Shown: one piece after another, positions 47,220 to 57,859 of the stretch
How the letters are laid out: each line of letters opens with the position of its first letter
Numbering within the stretch: position 1 is the first letter of the stretch
Source: Xylocopa sonorina
Lineage: Eukaryota > Arthropoda > Insecta > Hymenoptera > Apidae
Length of the DNA: 64,000 nucleotides
NCBI RefSeq assembly: GCF_050948175.1
Contig: NC_135206.1
Span: forward strand, 1,379,170-1,443,169
Direction of reading: 5' to 3'
The notes under the pieces: model-generated
Databases searched by the model: none
What the model was told of the DNA's origin: nothing
The model's input: the letters and a program-made list of their open reading frames with translations, nothing else
Program-made: the position numbers and the translations under genes

Positions 47220-49290
47220 GTATTAGTATGACAATTTTTGAGAACATTCTTTTCAAGTTACTCTTTCCCCTTGTATTCTTCTATATCGAAGTATCTGTTA
47301 CAGAGCTATTTAGTACAAAATCTGTTATGTTTATGATTATTACATAGAGGCATGTGAATTGAAAACTGGAGTAGTCGTTTCGAGACGCTTAACGTAAGTT
47401 GATTGCTGTATTACTGCTGCTGGGAACACACACGCAGACATGCTGATTGTTTTAAGGTTAGTGAAACGGTTATGTAGAACTGTAGTATTATATGTTGCAC
47501 GAAAAGTGATGTAGAAAATGGTAAACGTTCCTGTATATACATACCTGTACCTACAGTCACTCACATTAATTACAGACACTATACATTGCCTGTATTTATT
47601 GCTATATGCAAGTAAGAATAATTTAAATACTAAGTTACTTATTTGATAAAAAAATAGTAGTTTGAAATTCAGAACAAATTTTTCTAACAATAACATTTAG
47701 GGATAGAATACATTTTAGACAAAAAGTTGTTTCAATAACCCACTAATGCAGGCAGAGAAGCTGATGAATGAAAATTGTGTAACTAAACACAAAATACATA
47801 TGTAACATAGATGTATAAAACACTAAAGTACTTCAACTAATACAAATTGAAGTAACACACAACTTCATTTGTATATGTAGACCAAGCGATAACAGCAAGG
47901 ATTAAAAAAAATTTATATAAACCTTTATATTAGGACAACTGGCACTAATAGGATAATGTATAGTCTTTTTTTGAAAAGTAAATCTTTTGTACATAAATTT
48001 TATAATAATTTTAAATTATGATTTTAATGTTTTATTGCAAATCTCCTTGATTTATCTCAACAATGATGCATTTAAATACCTTGTAGTATCCTGTGAAATC
48101 TGATTTAAATGTCTTAGCAATAAGGATAATAGCATTGCAATATCAAAAATGTCATATAAAAGCAACTAATAAATATTTTTGTCTGAAACTTTGAATGTGT
48201 AGTACTAGAAGCACTTTTTACCAGAAATGTTATAATATGATTGTATTATATGACAAAGCGAAGATTTCCTTGCAGCTGCTTTTTAAGGTATGAATTCATA
48301 TGGGAAATGGAATCATTTTTCCATAAAGTAAACCATGTGAGATGCAAAGAAAAGAGTTTTGAGAAAGCTTTACGTTTGTGAGCTATTTGAGCAGCAGTGC
48401 AAGCTTACCAGCTGAATTCATATAATATAATATAATAATATAATATATAATTTATATAGGAAAATGTGTGATTACAGGTAGCCATATAATGTGAATGGAT
48501 TAATAATCTTATATAATTTACACACATTAAGAATAATTGTTGTTTAATATTTTGAAGAAATAGACCTGCAGTCTTTTTTCGGCTTTATTTGCAATTCAAT
48601 TTTGGAATTTATTTCCATTTTTCTAATTTGTTCTATGTGTTTTCTATAGAATTTAAATTTGGAAATGGATGTAAAACTTTCAAGCAATCGTAGTACAAAT
48701 ATTTCTGCATAATTCTTGTTTTTTGTTTGGGGTCATTATGTTGATAAAATTTTAATGTATTTTAGATTTTTATGTTATTTGCATTTATTCCCATACGATT
48801 TTTAGTAAATTATTATTGGTTATTTTGAGTGTTTTCACTGTAATTTCTGGTAACACATTTGGATAAATAAAGAAACTCTTTGCCAAAAATGGACCCTTTT
48901 CTTCTATTTAATTGTAACTTTCTTTTTGCCATTTGATTTTGCATCATTAAATTCATTAAATCCATTTTTCGTATTACTTTGTGCACTGTTTTAAGTCCTG
49001 TTTTTTCCTCATTTTCATGATGGATTTCTGAAACTAATTGTGTGAAGCATTTACATGCAGATGTTTTGTAATTTTCTACATTATTATTCTTTTTCCCCTT
49101 TCATTCAGAATTTGAGATGGTTATTTAAATTCAATCTGGTTTTATTTTTTATACGTTTTAGTAATACTTATAACTGTTTTCTCTTTCATTACTATCCTTA
49201 TGATAAATTGCAAATTGTATTTTGTGTTTACAATTTTCTTTTTCTTATATTAAATTTTAAATGTTAAGATTTTGAAGTACAACTTTCTCC
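47220..49290 (+). repeat. Dispersed repeat family B, copy 2
   Basis: Collinear with 22690-24215 in direct orientation but about 0.5 kb longer. Short minus-strand frames at the start of both copies share residues such as FTNLKT / FINLKTT and ETTTP / ETTTIS, perhaps a hint of former coding sequence, but too short to name. Confidence 0.65.
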
Positions 49291-50754
49291 TAAGGGAAAT
49301 TTATACTTCAGTAGTTTATACATAGAACAAAGCTATTTTGCTCTTAAAGTAATCGTTTAGAATTACTAAGTAATAGAATATGCAAAAGTGTTAGAATATT
49401 AGTGTTACATTAAAATGACATTAAAATGAAAGATAATAATTCTATTTTTAGTATTGTATCATAAAATGTTACTGTTAGGAATGAATTTATTGTGTATTTT
49501 CAGTCTTCGATAAATGATTTATATTCTTATAAAATAGGCAATATAGTAATTAAACTATTTCTATTTATACATAACATTAAATACAGGGAATGTATAGTGC
49601 TTGAATATATATATTAACCAGATTTATACTTGGTAACCATATTCACACTTGGTATATTATTTATACTTATTTTATTATTTTGGTATATTATTTATACTTA
49701 TTTTATTATTTTGGTATATTATTTATATTTATTTTATTATTTAAACTAAGAAATAACTGAAACATAAAAAGTTATTTGAAAACTAAGAATGCGTTAAAAA
49801 CAATGAGCTACAGAAGGAATAAGGTAATGCCCTAGTAATTATACTTTTAAAGTTATGGTTACAATTATTAAAACTGTTTATAATTTAAAATAAGATAGAG
49901 TCTTTTACAGTCATAATATATATTACCTATCATTTTCTTAAAAAGAAGTATTAAAATTTGTGTATATCACCATGATATGTTGGTTGAGTGATTAAACAGA
50001 ATAAAATTATATTTCTAAAGAATTCTAATAGAAATAGTTGATAAAAATAATGAACAGTTTTCACACTGTACAATTTTAAAATATTTGAAAATGGATATGA
50101 AATTAATATAAAAAATGTAAAGGCTCACTAAATAATCTAAATTAATCTATAATGTTGTATTGCCATAAGGCAGGGTTTCCTTCATTCTTCTGGAAATATT
50201 CAATTCAATTCAATTCTGGAAACTTTTTCACATAGTTTCTATTCTTCCAAATCATTTCCAGTTTGTCTATTTCTTTGCCTTCCTTGTTCTTCTCTAATCT
50301 ATGAATCTATCTTTCTAGCTCTTTCCTTCCTGTATTAATATAAATTGAATACATTTTCTATTCTATTTGCAAAGATTTGGAATAGATTTACAATCCATTA
50401 ATTGATTTCTTATCATTTTATTATTTGATCTCTTCATAATTTTACAATTAATTTTTAATCTTTATTATGTTCCTCTCTCTGCAGTGTTTTCTTGTAGTTT
50501 TTTAAATGATTGGCAATGTAAAAAGCCAGCAGAGATAATTATTTTATTTTTTGAGTTCCACTTATAGTTTTTTATAATTTAATATTGACAAATATTATTG
50601 ATAGTGTTCAATCATTAAGTCAGGTCTAATACCCCTTATATGACTAGTCATGTATGTTAGAAATATTGACTTTACTAAAACAATTTGAAAGACTGAAGAA
50701 TAATTAGTAACTTAACCTGCTTCATATGTTTGTAAATAAATGGAGGTTGCATGG
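49291..50754. other. AT-rich stretch with one 32-bp tandem repeat
   Basis: Non-coding. At 49648-49745 there are three units of a 32-bp repeat (tggtatattatttatactta followed by ttttattatttt). Nothing else was recognised. Confidence 0.6.
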
Positions 50755-50830
50755 TACAAATCAACACAATTTGTGCAAAGGCGACTACGGTGGTCGCCAC
50801 AACTTCTTAAATGATAGCCAAACTAAATAT
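50755..50830 (-). mobile_element. LTR-end relic of the 52-kb gypsy family
   Basis: The stretch gtgcaaaggcgactacggtg followed by gtcgccaca, with a decayed downstream tgatagc, matches 52485-52545, the LTR/PPT border of the gypsy at 52177-53746. The rest of that element is absent here. Confidence 0.6.
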
Positions 50831-51174
50831 CAGTTTATCGTACTTTAAGTACATTAATTAATAGTCACATTTTTTTACTTGCTTCTACATTCTTCTTGTT
50901 AAAGATTTGCTTATTATGATTATCTTCCCTTACTTGTTATGTTTTAAAGGGCAAACCACTTGTAATATATTGTCAATTCTTAAAGCATTCAATCAGAGGT
51001 GGATAGACGACAATTGAAATTTATACTGTTGGATTCCGCGTAAATGGAATTATAATTACTGAATCTCTGTTTATAAATGATTATTTAGAATAAAGAATAC
51101 CTTGCAGAGGGTTGTTCTATTAACATGCTCCCAGCTGAACCGTTTTTTTGAGGACTTTCCATTCAGGCCACGTG

Positions 51175-51330
51175 GGATGTATGTGCCACATGCTTTACAG
51201 TTGTATTGTTTTGTTTCCGGCATATGCCTTACAATGATTAAAATAATGCTAAAATCATAACTATCAAGGAAAGAGTGTATAGTTTAAGATACATAACATA
51301 ACAAACCAATAAATTAATTTTTATAGGAAT
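51175..51330 (+). repeat. Dispersed copy of an arm sequence
   Basis: This matches right-arm 27500-27640 (and the left-arm inverse at 7500-7620): tgctttacagttgtattgtt, ggcatat, agtttaagat. A multi-copy repeat is therefore present in the arms and outside them. Confidence 0.5.
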
Positions 51331-51829
51331 TAGTTCAACAAATACCTGACTGAACGTTACTCTACCAAGCGAGTTGCATCCTCACATATAATTTTTTTGT
51401 ATCATGCCTATATTAGTTTAAAATAAAACATTTTAATTGAAATCAAGTCTGTATAGAATTACAAAGGATATTACAGTGAACTTTGTTGAAACATATAACC
51501 ATATTACTGACCAACCAATTTAATATCCCAAGCAGATCGATAAATGTTCAATTTTTAGTTATTCAAAAGTTTTATTTCCAACATTATTTTAATATTATTC
51601 AATTAATAATATTTGGAAGCATTACAAATTCAATCACCTAATTTTTCTGCGTAAAAAAAATAACACTTTTCTATCTTTCTTAAAATTGCTTTCTGAAATA
51701 TTAATTTTTTTAATTTGCTATTCCAACAAGAATGATACAACAAATTTATCTAATACGCGTTTATATGTATATTAAATTAAATACATACTTTATATTACTC
51801 ATAAAGTATACGAAAATATAATTTTATTA

Positions 51830-52170
51830 AAAAGAAAAACAGTTGGAAAATTTAAACATAATAGTTTGAAGTTTATCTTTTACGCTAACTGAAATAAATA
51901 ACCAGCAATATTTGTTCTGAAAACAATCTCAACTTGTGATATTAACACGTCGCAACATATTATAAAAAAAAGAATAACGGTTGAAAGGAAAATTTATAAA
52001 TGTAAAATATTTAATAATTTTCTATCGTTTCTGTTACTATTTTTCTATGCTTTTCTATGTCCCGTTAATGCATAATATATGCGCATGCGGAGATATAATT
52101 TTATTAAAGAAATCATTGGGAAATTTGAGCATAATTGTTCAAAGTTTTTGGGAAACCTACGTGGGTGAGG
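51830..52170 (-). pseudogene. P-like (THAP) transposase C-terminal remnants, two copies
   Basis: The minus strand gives NFPMISLIKLYLRMRIYYAL with DRKLLNILHL behind it, the same C-terminus as the element at 8836-11468 (NFPLTFLIKLYFRMRIYYTL ... RKLLTILHL). A second, more decayed repeat at 51830-51930 reads NIAGYLFQLA and INFK. No terminal inverted repeats were seen. It is interrupted by the LTR beginning near 52177. Confidence 0.7.
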
Positions 52171-52176
52171 TAAAAT

Positions 52177-52517
52177 GATGCTCGTTCGGAATAACGGAAC
52201 AAAATAATTTATTTTAACAAATAATAAATAACAAATTTTATACTCGCTCAAGGTGTCGACGCTATGCTGCTCAGATGGTAACTACTAACTAACTAACTCC
52301 TGAGGGCTCCTTTCCCTCACATTATATCTGTTTTCGCCCCCTCATTTTGATGTCGAAAATGAGGGGGCACGTTCGCAGGAAACGTCCTTAACCCTCGAAG
52401 ACGAAAAGAAAATTTGGAGTCAAACGTATGTTTAATATTTCCAGTCTCTTCGCTTCGAGGGTCAAGTATTTTCTTCCTGCGCCACGGGGTGCAAAGGCAA
52501 CTACGGTGGTCGCCACA
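52177..52517 (-). mobile_element. LTR of the 52-kb gypsy element
   Basis: On the minus strand the LTR would start with tgtggcgaccaccgtag (52517 downwards). It is preceded by a purine-rich tract, ggtaaggaggtga (52518-52530), that fits a polypurine tract. The far end is uncertain (TGATGCTCG near 52177). A 13-bp stem hairpin lies inside. The internal gypsy region follows at 52800-53746 in the same orientation. Confidence 0.6.
52336..52368. repeat. Perfect 13-bp stem hairpin in LTR
   Basis: The stem gccccctcatttt (52336-52348) pairs exactly with aaaatgagggggc (52356-52368) across a 7-base loop. In minus-strand transcripts it would lie within the LTR RNA. Role unknown. Confidence 0.9.
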
Positions 52518-52799
52518 TCACCTCCTTACCAGTGATAGCGCTAAGGGACAAAAGAAAAAAAAAGAAAGAAAAGAAATATAACATACAAAAATAGCTCTAC
52601 AAATGTCGTTAAAGGAAAGTTATCCTTAAAAACTATTTCTTAGGCTAATAGTATAACAGTATTATAAGTATATATTCTAAGACTATATTAAAACGCGGAA
52701 CAAAATAGAATTAAAATGAAATGAACGCCATACGAACACAAGAAATACTTCTATTCCGGATATATATGTTATAATAAGTATTAAAAAAGAGTGAAGTTA

Positions 52800-53746
52800 T
52801 AAGTCGACTTGTAGTCGCTCGGGAAATTTGACACGTCTATCGGATCGCGTCTTATAGTCGGTTGTGGTAGTCGTGTCTTGGTTCTGTCGCGTCGTCGGTG
52901 CGTTACTGCGTTCGTCATTGTTCCGTACATCACTGTCATGTCACTGTTCGGCATGTGGGCAATCCCCATCGTCAGTCATTATGATGGCGGGTTTCAAACG
53001 GTCAACGGAAACTTTGTCTTCTTTACCCTTGATCTCAAAGGTGAAAGTTTTGTCGCCACGTTGCAATACTTTGAAGGGCCCATCGGCTATAAACGACCTT
53101 TGACTGCGTCGTGGCGGAGAAAAACATATCCTCGTAATTTGTGTACAAATTCCAGAATTTGTCCTTCATTTCTATTGCTTGCAAAAAGCTCGCCAGGCAG
53201 TCGGAGGCTGTTGCCATATAACATCTCCGTCGCCGACGCGCTCAAGTCCTCCTTGTACGCTGACCGAATACCGAGCAAGATAATAGGTAAAATCTCTACC
53301 CAGTCTTCAGTCTTGTGGCATTTTATTGTAGCCTTCAACTGACGATAGAAACGCTCCACCATGCCGTTTGCTTGATGGTGGTAAGCTGTCATCTGTAAAT
53401 GTGTAGCACCAATTGAACGTGTTAGTTCTTTAAATAGACAAAATTCGAATTGGTGTCCCTGGTCAGTGGTTAATCTCAAGGGAATGCCAAATCGAGAAAT
53501 CCAAATATGAATAAGTCCCGTAGCGACAGTCTGTGCGTCGATGTCAGTAATGGGCATGACTTCCGGCCAGCGAGAGAAACGGTCGACACATGTCAGGCCA
53601 TACTTATAACCCTTAGAAGAAGGTGAAGGCCCTACGATGTCGACGTGTATATAGTCAAATCGACCAGAATCTTTAAAGTCGACCGTAGGGGTTGTTACGT
53701 GCCTGGTGACCTTCGCTCGCTGGCGAAGCGATGAAACGGTCGACAC
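52800..53746 (-). pseudogene. Gypsy-type integrase, core and C-terminus
   Basis: The minus frame 53746-53087 reads FDYIHVDIVGPSPSS (first catalytic Asp), LTTDQGHQFE (second) and YHHQANGMVERFYRQLK (catalytic Glu) with D35E spacing. The usual HPQ is HHQ. It continues with ILLGIRSAYKEDL and LRLPGELF, all typical of arthropod gypsy integrases. A further frame down to about 52980 gives the GPFKVLQRGDKTF and VDRLKPA C-terminal module. The upstream zinc-binding part, RT and gag are missing. One or more shifts separate core and tail. Confidence 0.88.
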
Positions 53747-53860
53747 ATGTCAGGCAATACTTATAACCCTTAGAAGAAGGTAAAGGCCCTACGATGTCGA
53801 CGTGTACATGGTCAAATCGACCAGAATTTTTAAAGTTGACCGTAGGGTTTGTTCAGTAGT
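53735..53860 (-). repeat. Tandem partial duplication of integrase start
   Basis: This is an approximately 95% repeat of 53577-53700 (gaaacggtcgacacatgtca ... gtcgaccgtaggg), placed directly upstream of the integrase. It could be a tandem duplication or the end of a second copy of the same element. Confidence 0.8.
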
Positions 53861-53869
53861 TTGCCTCCT

Positions 53870-54201
53870 TTTCCGGCAACATAGGGCGCACATTCTTCTT
53901 ACAGGCTTGCCTGCTGATTCGTACGAATCTCCAGCTTACGGGACACGTTCCTTGTTTTAATCCTATTATCATCGAGCGTAGAATTTTTCGGGGACAACCA
54001 TTCGGCAACAAGCAGCTCTGGAAATTTTCTTATTTCAATATTTTTATTTTTGACTCTTTGGTATACGATATGAGCATTTACTACACTTGTACCCAAAAGC
54101 AAATGTAGTGCTAACTTGTGATACCACTTGATACTTTTCCGTATCGTTGTGGCATATGACACCATCTGGTCGCTCCTGTCGATGCCAGTTTTTCCATTGT
54201 T
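53870..54201 (-). pseudogene. piggyBac transposase fragment cut by a gypsy LTR
   Basis: Starting directly at the LTR border the minus strand reads GKTGIDRSDQM, then SYATTIRKSIKWYHKLALHLL, GTSVVNAHIVYQ and FPELLVAEWL, the region after the last catalytic Asp of piggyBac (family GVDxSDQMxxYxTTxRKSxKWYxKL). It keeps LLLGT, where the arm copies have a stop. The catalytic N-terminal part is missing exactly where the gypsy LTR begins (54202), so the gypsy inserted into it. The other half is not seen beyond 60830. Confidence 0.85.
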
Positions 54202-54713
54202 TGTGACGGTATTCCCGTTACAATTCGTAAGAAGGGGTTAATTATACCAGTAATAAGACGGTATATACAAGTTTAATCCGGGGTTAGGTCGGTGTACAGA
54301 ATATCCGCATGATTAGACTGTCCGCGGACTCGTCAACGCCAAGTATATATATCCATATCCCTTCGATTTAAGGGTCTCCTCCTTTTGCTCACTTTCCGAC
54401 TCCTCCACCGTCGAGCCCGTCACGCTACCTTGACGCACAGCCCTTCCGCGAACCCGCAGTCTGCTTATCCGATGAAGGGACGTCTTCTGGGTCGTTTCTT
54501 CCATCAGCTCGCCAGTCTAATCTGTAAGGTAGAGAGAGAAGAGAAATTGGGGGGGGGGGGGGGATGTTCTACCATCGCGTACTTCACGCTTCTCGCAAAT
54601 ACAGATATCGCGATGGTCCGCGTCGCACTTCTCGCATGGGTGGTGATCAGCGAGCTAAGCTAACCGAAGCAAGGGGGGGGGGTGAGCGAGCCTTGTGACG
54701 TCACCACGTCACA
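54202..54713 (-). repeat. 3' LTR of the gypsy element
   Basis: Begins tgtgacggtattcccgttac in plus orientation and ends gacgtcaccacgtcaca. At 512 bp it is about 0.9 kb shorter than the 5' LTR; the missing part corresponds roughly to 59590-60490. Contains poly-G runs (about 54549-54562 and 54673-54682), as the 5' LTR does. Confidence 0.88.
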
Positions 54714-54727
54714 ACTCCCCCCCACTT
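54714..54727 (-). other. Polypurine tract
   Basis: The minus strand reads aagtgggggggagt immediately upstream of the 3' LTR. This is the expected position and composition of the primer for plus-strand DNA synthesis. Confidence 0.8.
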
Positions 54728-55055
54728 GCCGATGGTTATCCCTTGGATAACCTGAGCACACACACACACAACCATACGTATCCCGCTCATTCATTCTCAC
54801 TTATGTGCTAGAGCGTCTTGGTTGCGGATCCGGGAAGGATACGGGAATTGGTAATAAGTTGGGGAACATAGAAGGTGGGGTAACTAGGTTGTACTGCTAT
54901 GCGACTGCTGGGGTTCGCAGTTTTCCGGCTTCCTCCCTAACTCTTCCACCCGCTGCAACTACTCGGTGTGGTATTTAAACGGGGATAGGGAAGGGAGTTA
55001 GCCACGGAGACGTAACAAAAGAAAACTAACTTCCTCATTGGAACTTATCAATATT

Positions 55056-55262
55056 TTATTTGACTCCAGAGGGGGGGATACATGTGGCTCCTAGACCGGG
55101 GGAATATTTTTTTTTATGGGGGCGCGGGCGGTCCTCAATTTTGTTGGGACATCGCGGTGCGATGTGCCCAACGCCACCACACGCCCAGCAACGTATGGCT
55201 CCCGCCGCCTGTTGGGAGGGGTTTGCGGTGACGAACGGGGGGCGGGAAACTTTAAGTGACAT
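55056..55262 (-). CDS. CCHC zinc-knuckle frame downstream of integrase
   Basis: A 68-codon frame contains CWACGGVGHIAPRCP, a canonical C-x2-C-x4-H-x4-C knuckle as found in retroelement nucleocapsids. It stands after the integrase and next to the 3' non-coding end, not in gag. A decayed relative (39340-39960) has the knuckle in the same 3' position, so the placement looks like a family trait. It may be the C-terminus of Pol or a separate small protein. A nearby frame (55474-55683: NWETERARQFYVDLAAAL) may belong to the same product, shifted. Confidence 0.65.
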   Translation of the reverse strand: MSLKVSRPPFVTANPSQQAAGAIRCWACGGVGHIAPRCPNKIEDRPRPHKKKYSPGLGATCIPPSGVK

Positions 55263-57133
55263 TAAGGGCGGTATAGTGCTTGGGGAACGGGGCGATGCGT
55301 CCTTGTGTAACGGTTGCAGGACTGATCTGGGAGTGATGAGGAGGTCCTCTCGGGGGGTGGTGGAGGTTGTTGGAGTGCGGGCTGTCTCCCGCAGGGATCT
55401 CGGGGGCGCTCGCGAGGTGGTTTGCTTAGCTGATCCTGGGGGAGTTGAGGGGGCCTTGGGTTGTTCCAGAGTCCTAGCCTGGAGGGAGCGGGACGTCGCT
55501 CGCGGTGGAGGGTGTCCGGAATGCCTCCCGCTCGGCGACCTGGAGGGCGGCCGCGAGGTCTACGTAAAACTGTCTGGCCCGTTCCGTCTCCCAATTCAAC
55601 CTCAGTGTGGGAGGGTCGGTCTCTCCGTACCCGATGAGGGCCGTCTCGTCCCGTTTGGGTAGGGTGGTTCTGGGTCTCGGCATTGCTGTTATGCAATGGC
55701 CGGATAGCGGGACTTATTTCCCGAATTGATCGAGGGTACTGGGTGGTATCGAATCCCTTGGTTTCTGGTGGGTTCAGGGGTGGGTAGTAGGGTAAAAGGT
55801 CCTTAATGTGGACCTTGGGGTGCGTCCTTTTCCCCGGGACTCGGATTCGGTACACAACAGGAGATAACTTCGCGGTTATTCTGTAGGGGCCTTTGAATCT
55901 GGGTGCTAACTTGGCCGCGAACTTCTGCGCGGCGGACGTCAGGACTCTATTCCGCCTACGCACTAGGTCTCCTACTTCGTATTCCCGGTGCACACGACCT
56001 CGATTATAATAATTCGCCTGCCGGCTGGCCGCTCTCGATAGGTTCTTTTTTACCCAGTCATGGATCAGGGGTAGGCGCTTCATTCGGTCTTTCCAGGCCG
56101 CGGGGTCGGTTCGTTTCTCATAGGGGGGTACTGGCAGTTCTTTCAGGATACTTTTAGCGGGTCTCGGGTGTCTACCGAAATTAAGGAAAGCGGGGGTCAT
56201 TTGGGTGGAGGATTGTACTGCCGTGTTGAGTGCGAAACCCAGTTCAGGGAGATGGGCATCCCAATCTCGATGATCGTCTCCCACAAAGGAGATAATCATC
56301 GTCTTTAAGGTCCGGTTCACGCGCTCAACAGGGTTCGCCTGGGCATGGTATGAGGGTATCGTGGTCTGTCTGATCCCGTATTGACTCAAATACCGGGTCA
56401 ATGACTTATTCACGAATTCCGTCCCGTTATCGGTCAATAAATACCGGGGGCAACCCCATCGGTTTAACACTAATTCTCCGAGGGCGGCGGCGATCGTCGC
56501 TCCGGTTGCGGTTCCTAACGGTCTGAGTTCCACGTACTTCGTGAATAAGTCCTGAAATACCACCACGTATCGATGCCGATTCTTACTCGGCGGGAACGGC
56601 CCCATAACATCCGCAGCAACTACTGTCCAAGGTCCTTCAGTCGTCCTTTCGCGCATTAACCCGGCCGGGGCACTCTGCGCGACTTTACTAAGCTGACAGG
56701 TCTGACAGCCGCGAACGAATTTGACGACGTCTTGAAAGACCCCTGGCCACGAGAAGTCTTGTATCACTCGTTGGTACGTCTTATCCACTCCTAAGTGGCC
56801 AGCCTGGGGGGAGTCATGGGCCTCGTGAAGGGCTCGGGGACGGGATTCTGAGGGTAATACCAACTTCCACGCGTTGAGGTCTTCTACCGCGGGGTCGATT
56901 ATCGGGTGGGGGCGGTGGTGGAACAATCGGTCATTTTCGACCTTCCAATCAGGGTACTTGGCGGGGAATTCGCGTACGTTACGGATTTGTCGAAAGGACG
57001 GCCGGTGGGGCTTCCTTTTTCCGTTCCGTCTTTGGGTTTCTCGGTTTTTGGGGTGTCGTCTGGGGGGTGGAGGTGGCGACGGGTCGGGTTGGGGGTACAG
57101 GGGGAACCAGGGAATCAGGGGGTGCGGGTTCAA
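55262..57133 (-). CDS. Gypsy integrase with long proline-rich tail
   Basis: A 623-codon open frame. After a Pro-rich lead (a gag region read in another frame) it has the zinc-binding HHCC module (HEAHDSPQAGHLG about residues 102-114; CQTC about 144), the catalytic core (VAADVMGPFP, LLTDNGTEF, HAQANPVERVNR with 34 residues between the second Asp and the Glu, normal for the ANPVERVNR branch), and a GPY/F module (KGPYRI about residue 411) followed by HPKVHIKDLLPYY. Core residues are intact. The last ~150 residues are Pro/Arg-rich and probably out of frame with the original Pol C-terminus. The stretch before HHCC (KYPDWKVENDRLFHH) shows that the join to gag lies upstream of integrase. It would insert element DNA into the genome if expressed, but RT is missing. 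Confidence 0.9.
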   Translation of the reverse strand: MNPHPLIPWFPLYPQPDPSPPPPPRRHPKNRETQRRNGKRKPHRPSFRQIRNVREFPAKYPDWKVENDRLFHHRPHPIIDPAVEDLNAWKLVLPSESRPRALHEAHDSPQAGHLGVDKTYQRVIQDFSWPGVFQDVVKFVRGCQTCQLSKVAQSAPAGLMRERTTEGPWTVVAADVMGPFPPSKNRHRYVVVFQDLFTKYVELRPLGTATGATIAAALGELVLNRWGCPRYLLTDNGTEFVNKSLTRYLSQYGIRQTTIPSYHAQANPVERVNRTLKTMIISFVGDDHRDWDAHLPELGFALNTAVQSSTQMTPAFLNFGRHPRPAKSILKELPVPPYEKRTDPAAWKDRMKRLPLIHDWVKKNLSRAASRQANYYNRGRVHREYEVGDLVRRRNRVLTSAAQKFAAKLAPRFKGPYRITAKLSPVVYRIRVPGKRTHPKVHIKDLLPYYPPLNPPETKGFDTTQYPRSIREISPAIRPLHNSNAETQNHPTQTGRDGPHRVRRDRPSHTEVELGDGTGQTVLRRPRGRPPGRRAGGIPDTLHRERRPAPSRLGLWNNPRPPQLPQDQLSKPPRERPRDPCGRQPALQQPPPPPERTSSSLPDQSCNRYTRTHRPVPQALYRP

Positions 57134-57852
57134 CCGTTAACGCGGTCCGTTCTGGCTGCGGAACTAATTGTTCCATCGCGTGAAGTCTTTGGATCTTCGG
57201 GTTCCCGGACGGTGGTGTGTACGCGGCCGCGGGGAGGAATGATTGTAAGGGGGACGGCGGGGGTCGGTAATTTCGAGCGCGGGCATTTCGTAGTTCTACT
57301 TCCTTGCACCTTAGTTTCAGTTCGGTGAAGTCGGAGAAATCGGTCCGGAATATTTGCCGCTCGATATCCGGGCGCAAATTTCGATAGCAAAGGGAGAGTT
57401 GGTCTTCTAAAGATAGGGGCGGATCTAAATATCGGAAATACATCCTCATTTTCGTTATGTATTCCGTAGACGACTCGAACTGACCCTGGGTTCGGGACTC
57501 TACTTCGTGACGCAACCCTTCCTGTAAATCGTTATGCCCGAATTGCACTCGGAATTGATATATGAACCCGTCGTAATCCGACCACGAATCTTTATCTACT
57601 CGATACCATATAAGGGCCGCTCCCTGTAGCGATTCGCCTAACACCTGAAGCATTTCCTCTTTGGTGTAACCTCGCCGTGAGCAATATTCGTGCAACCGGA
57701 GAAGATAGTCCTCCGGATCTTCATCTGGACGCCCCTCGAATTTTGGCCCATAACGGCGGAAATGTTCTACTAGGTGTTCCTCGCGGGTAGTCGGGGAGAA
57801 AACGGTGGGGTGGGGACCTAGAGCCGGGATGGTGGGGTTGACAACCCGCGTA
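56979..57852 (-). pseudogene. Gypsy gag, second part
   Basis: This carries the retrotransposon gag domain: LGESLQGAALIWYRVDKDSW followed by QFRVQFGHNDLQ and SSTEYITKMRMYFRYLDPPL, matching the family pattern L.G.A..Wy......w..f...f...F. Then a Pro/Thr-rich tail runs up to a stop at 56979. It would form the capsid particle. It is separated from its N-terminal part by the MITE at 57860-58611 and lacks its own zinc knuckle, perhaps because the deletion that removed RT begins here. Confidence 0.8.
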
Positions 57853-57859
57853 CTATTAT

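Noticed and set aside
52878..53342. 154-codon plus-strand open frame
   Set aside because: It is antisense to a well-supported integrase frame with intact catalytic motifs.
55060..55662. 200-codon plus-strand open frame
   Set aside because: It lies antisense to the gypsy integrase tail and zinc-knuckle frame in a GC-rich stretch; Gly/Arg-rich with no motif.
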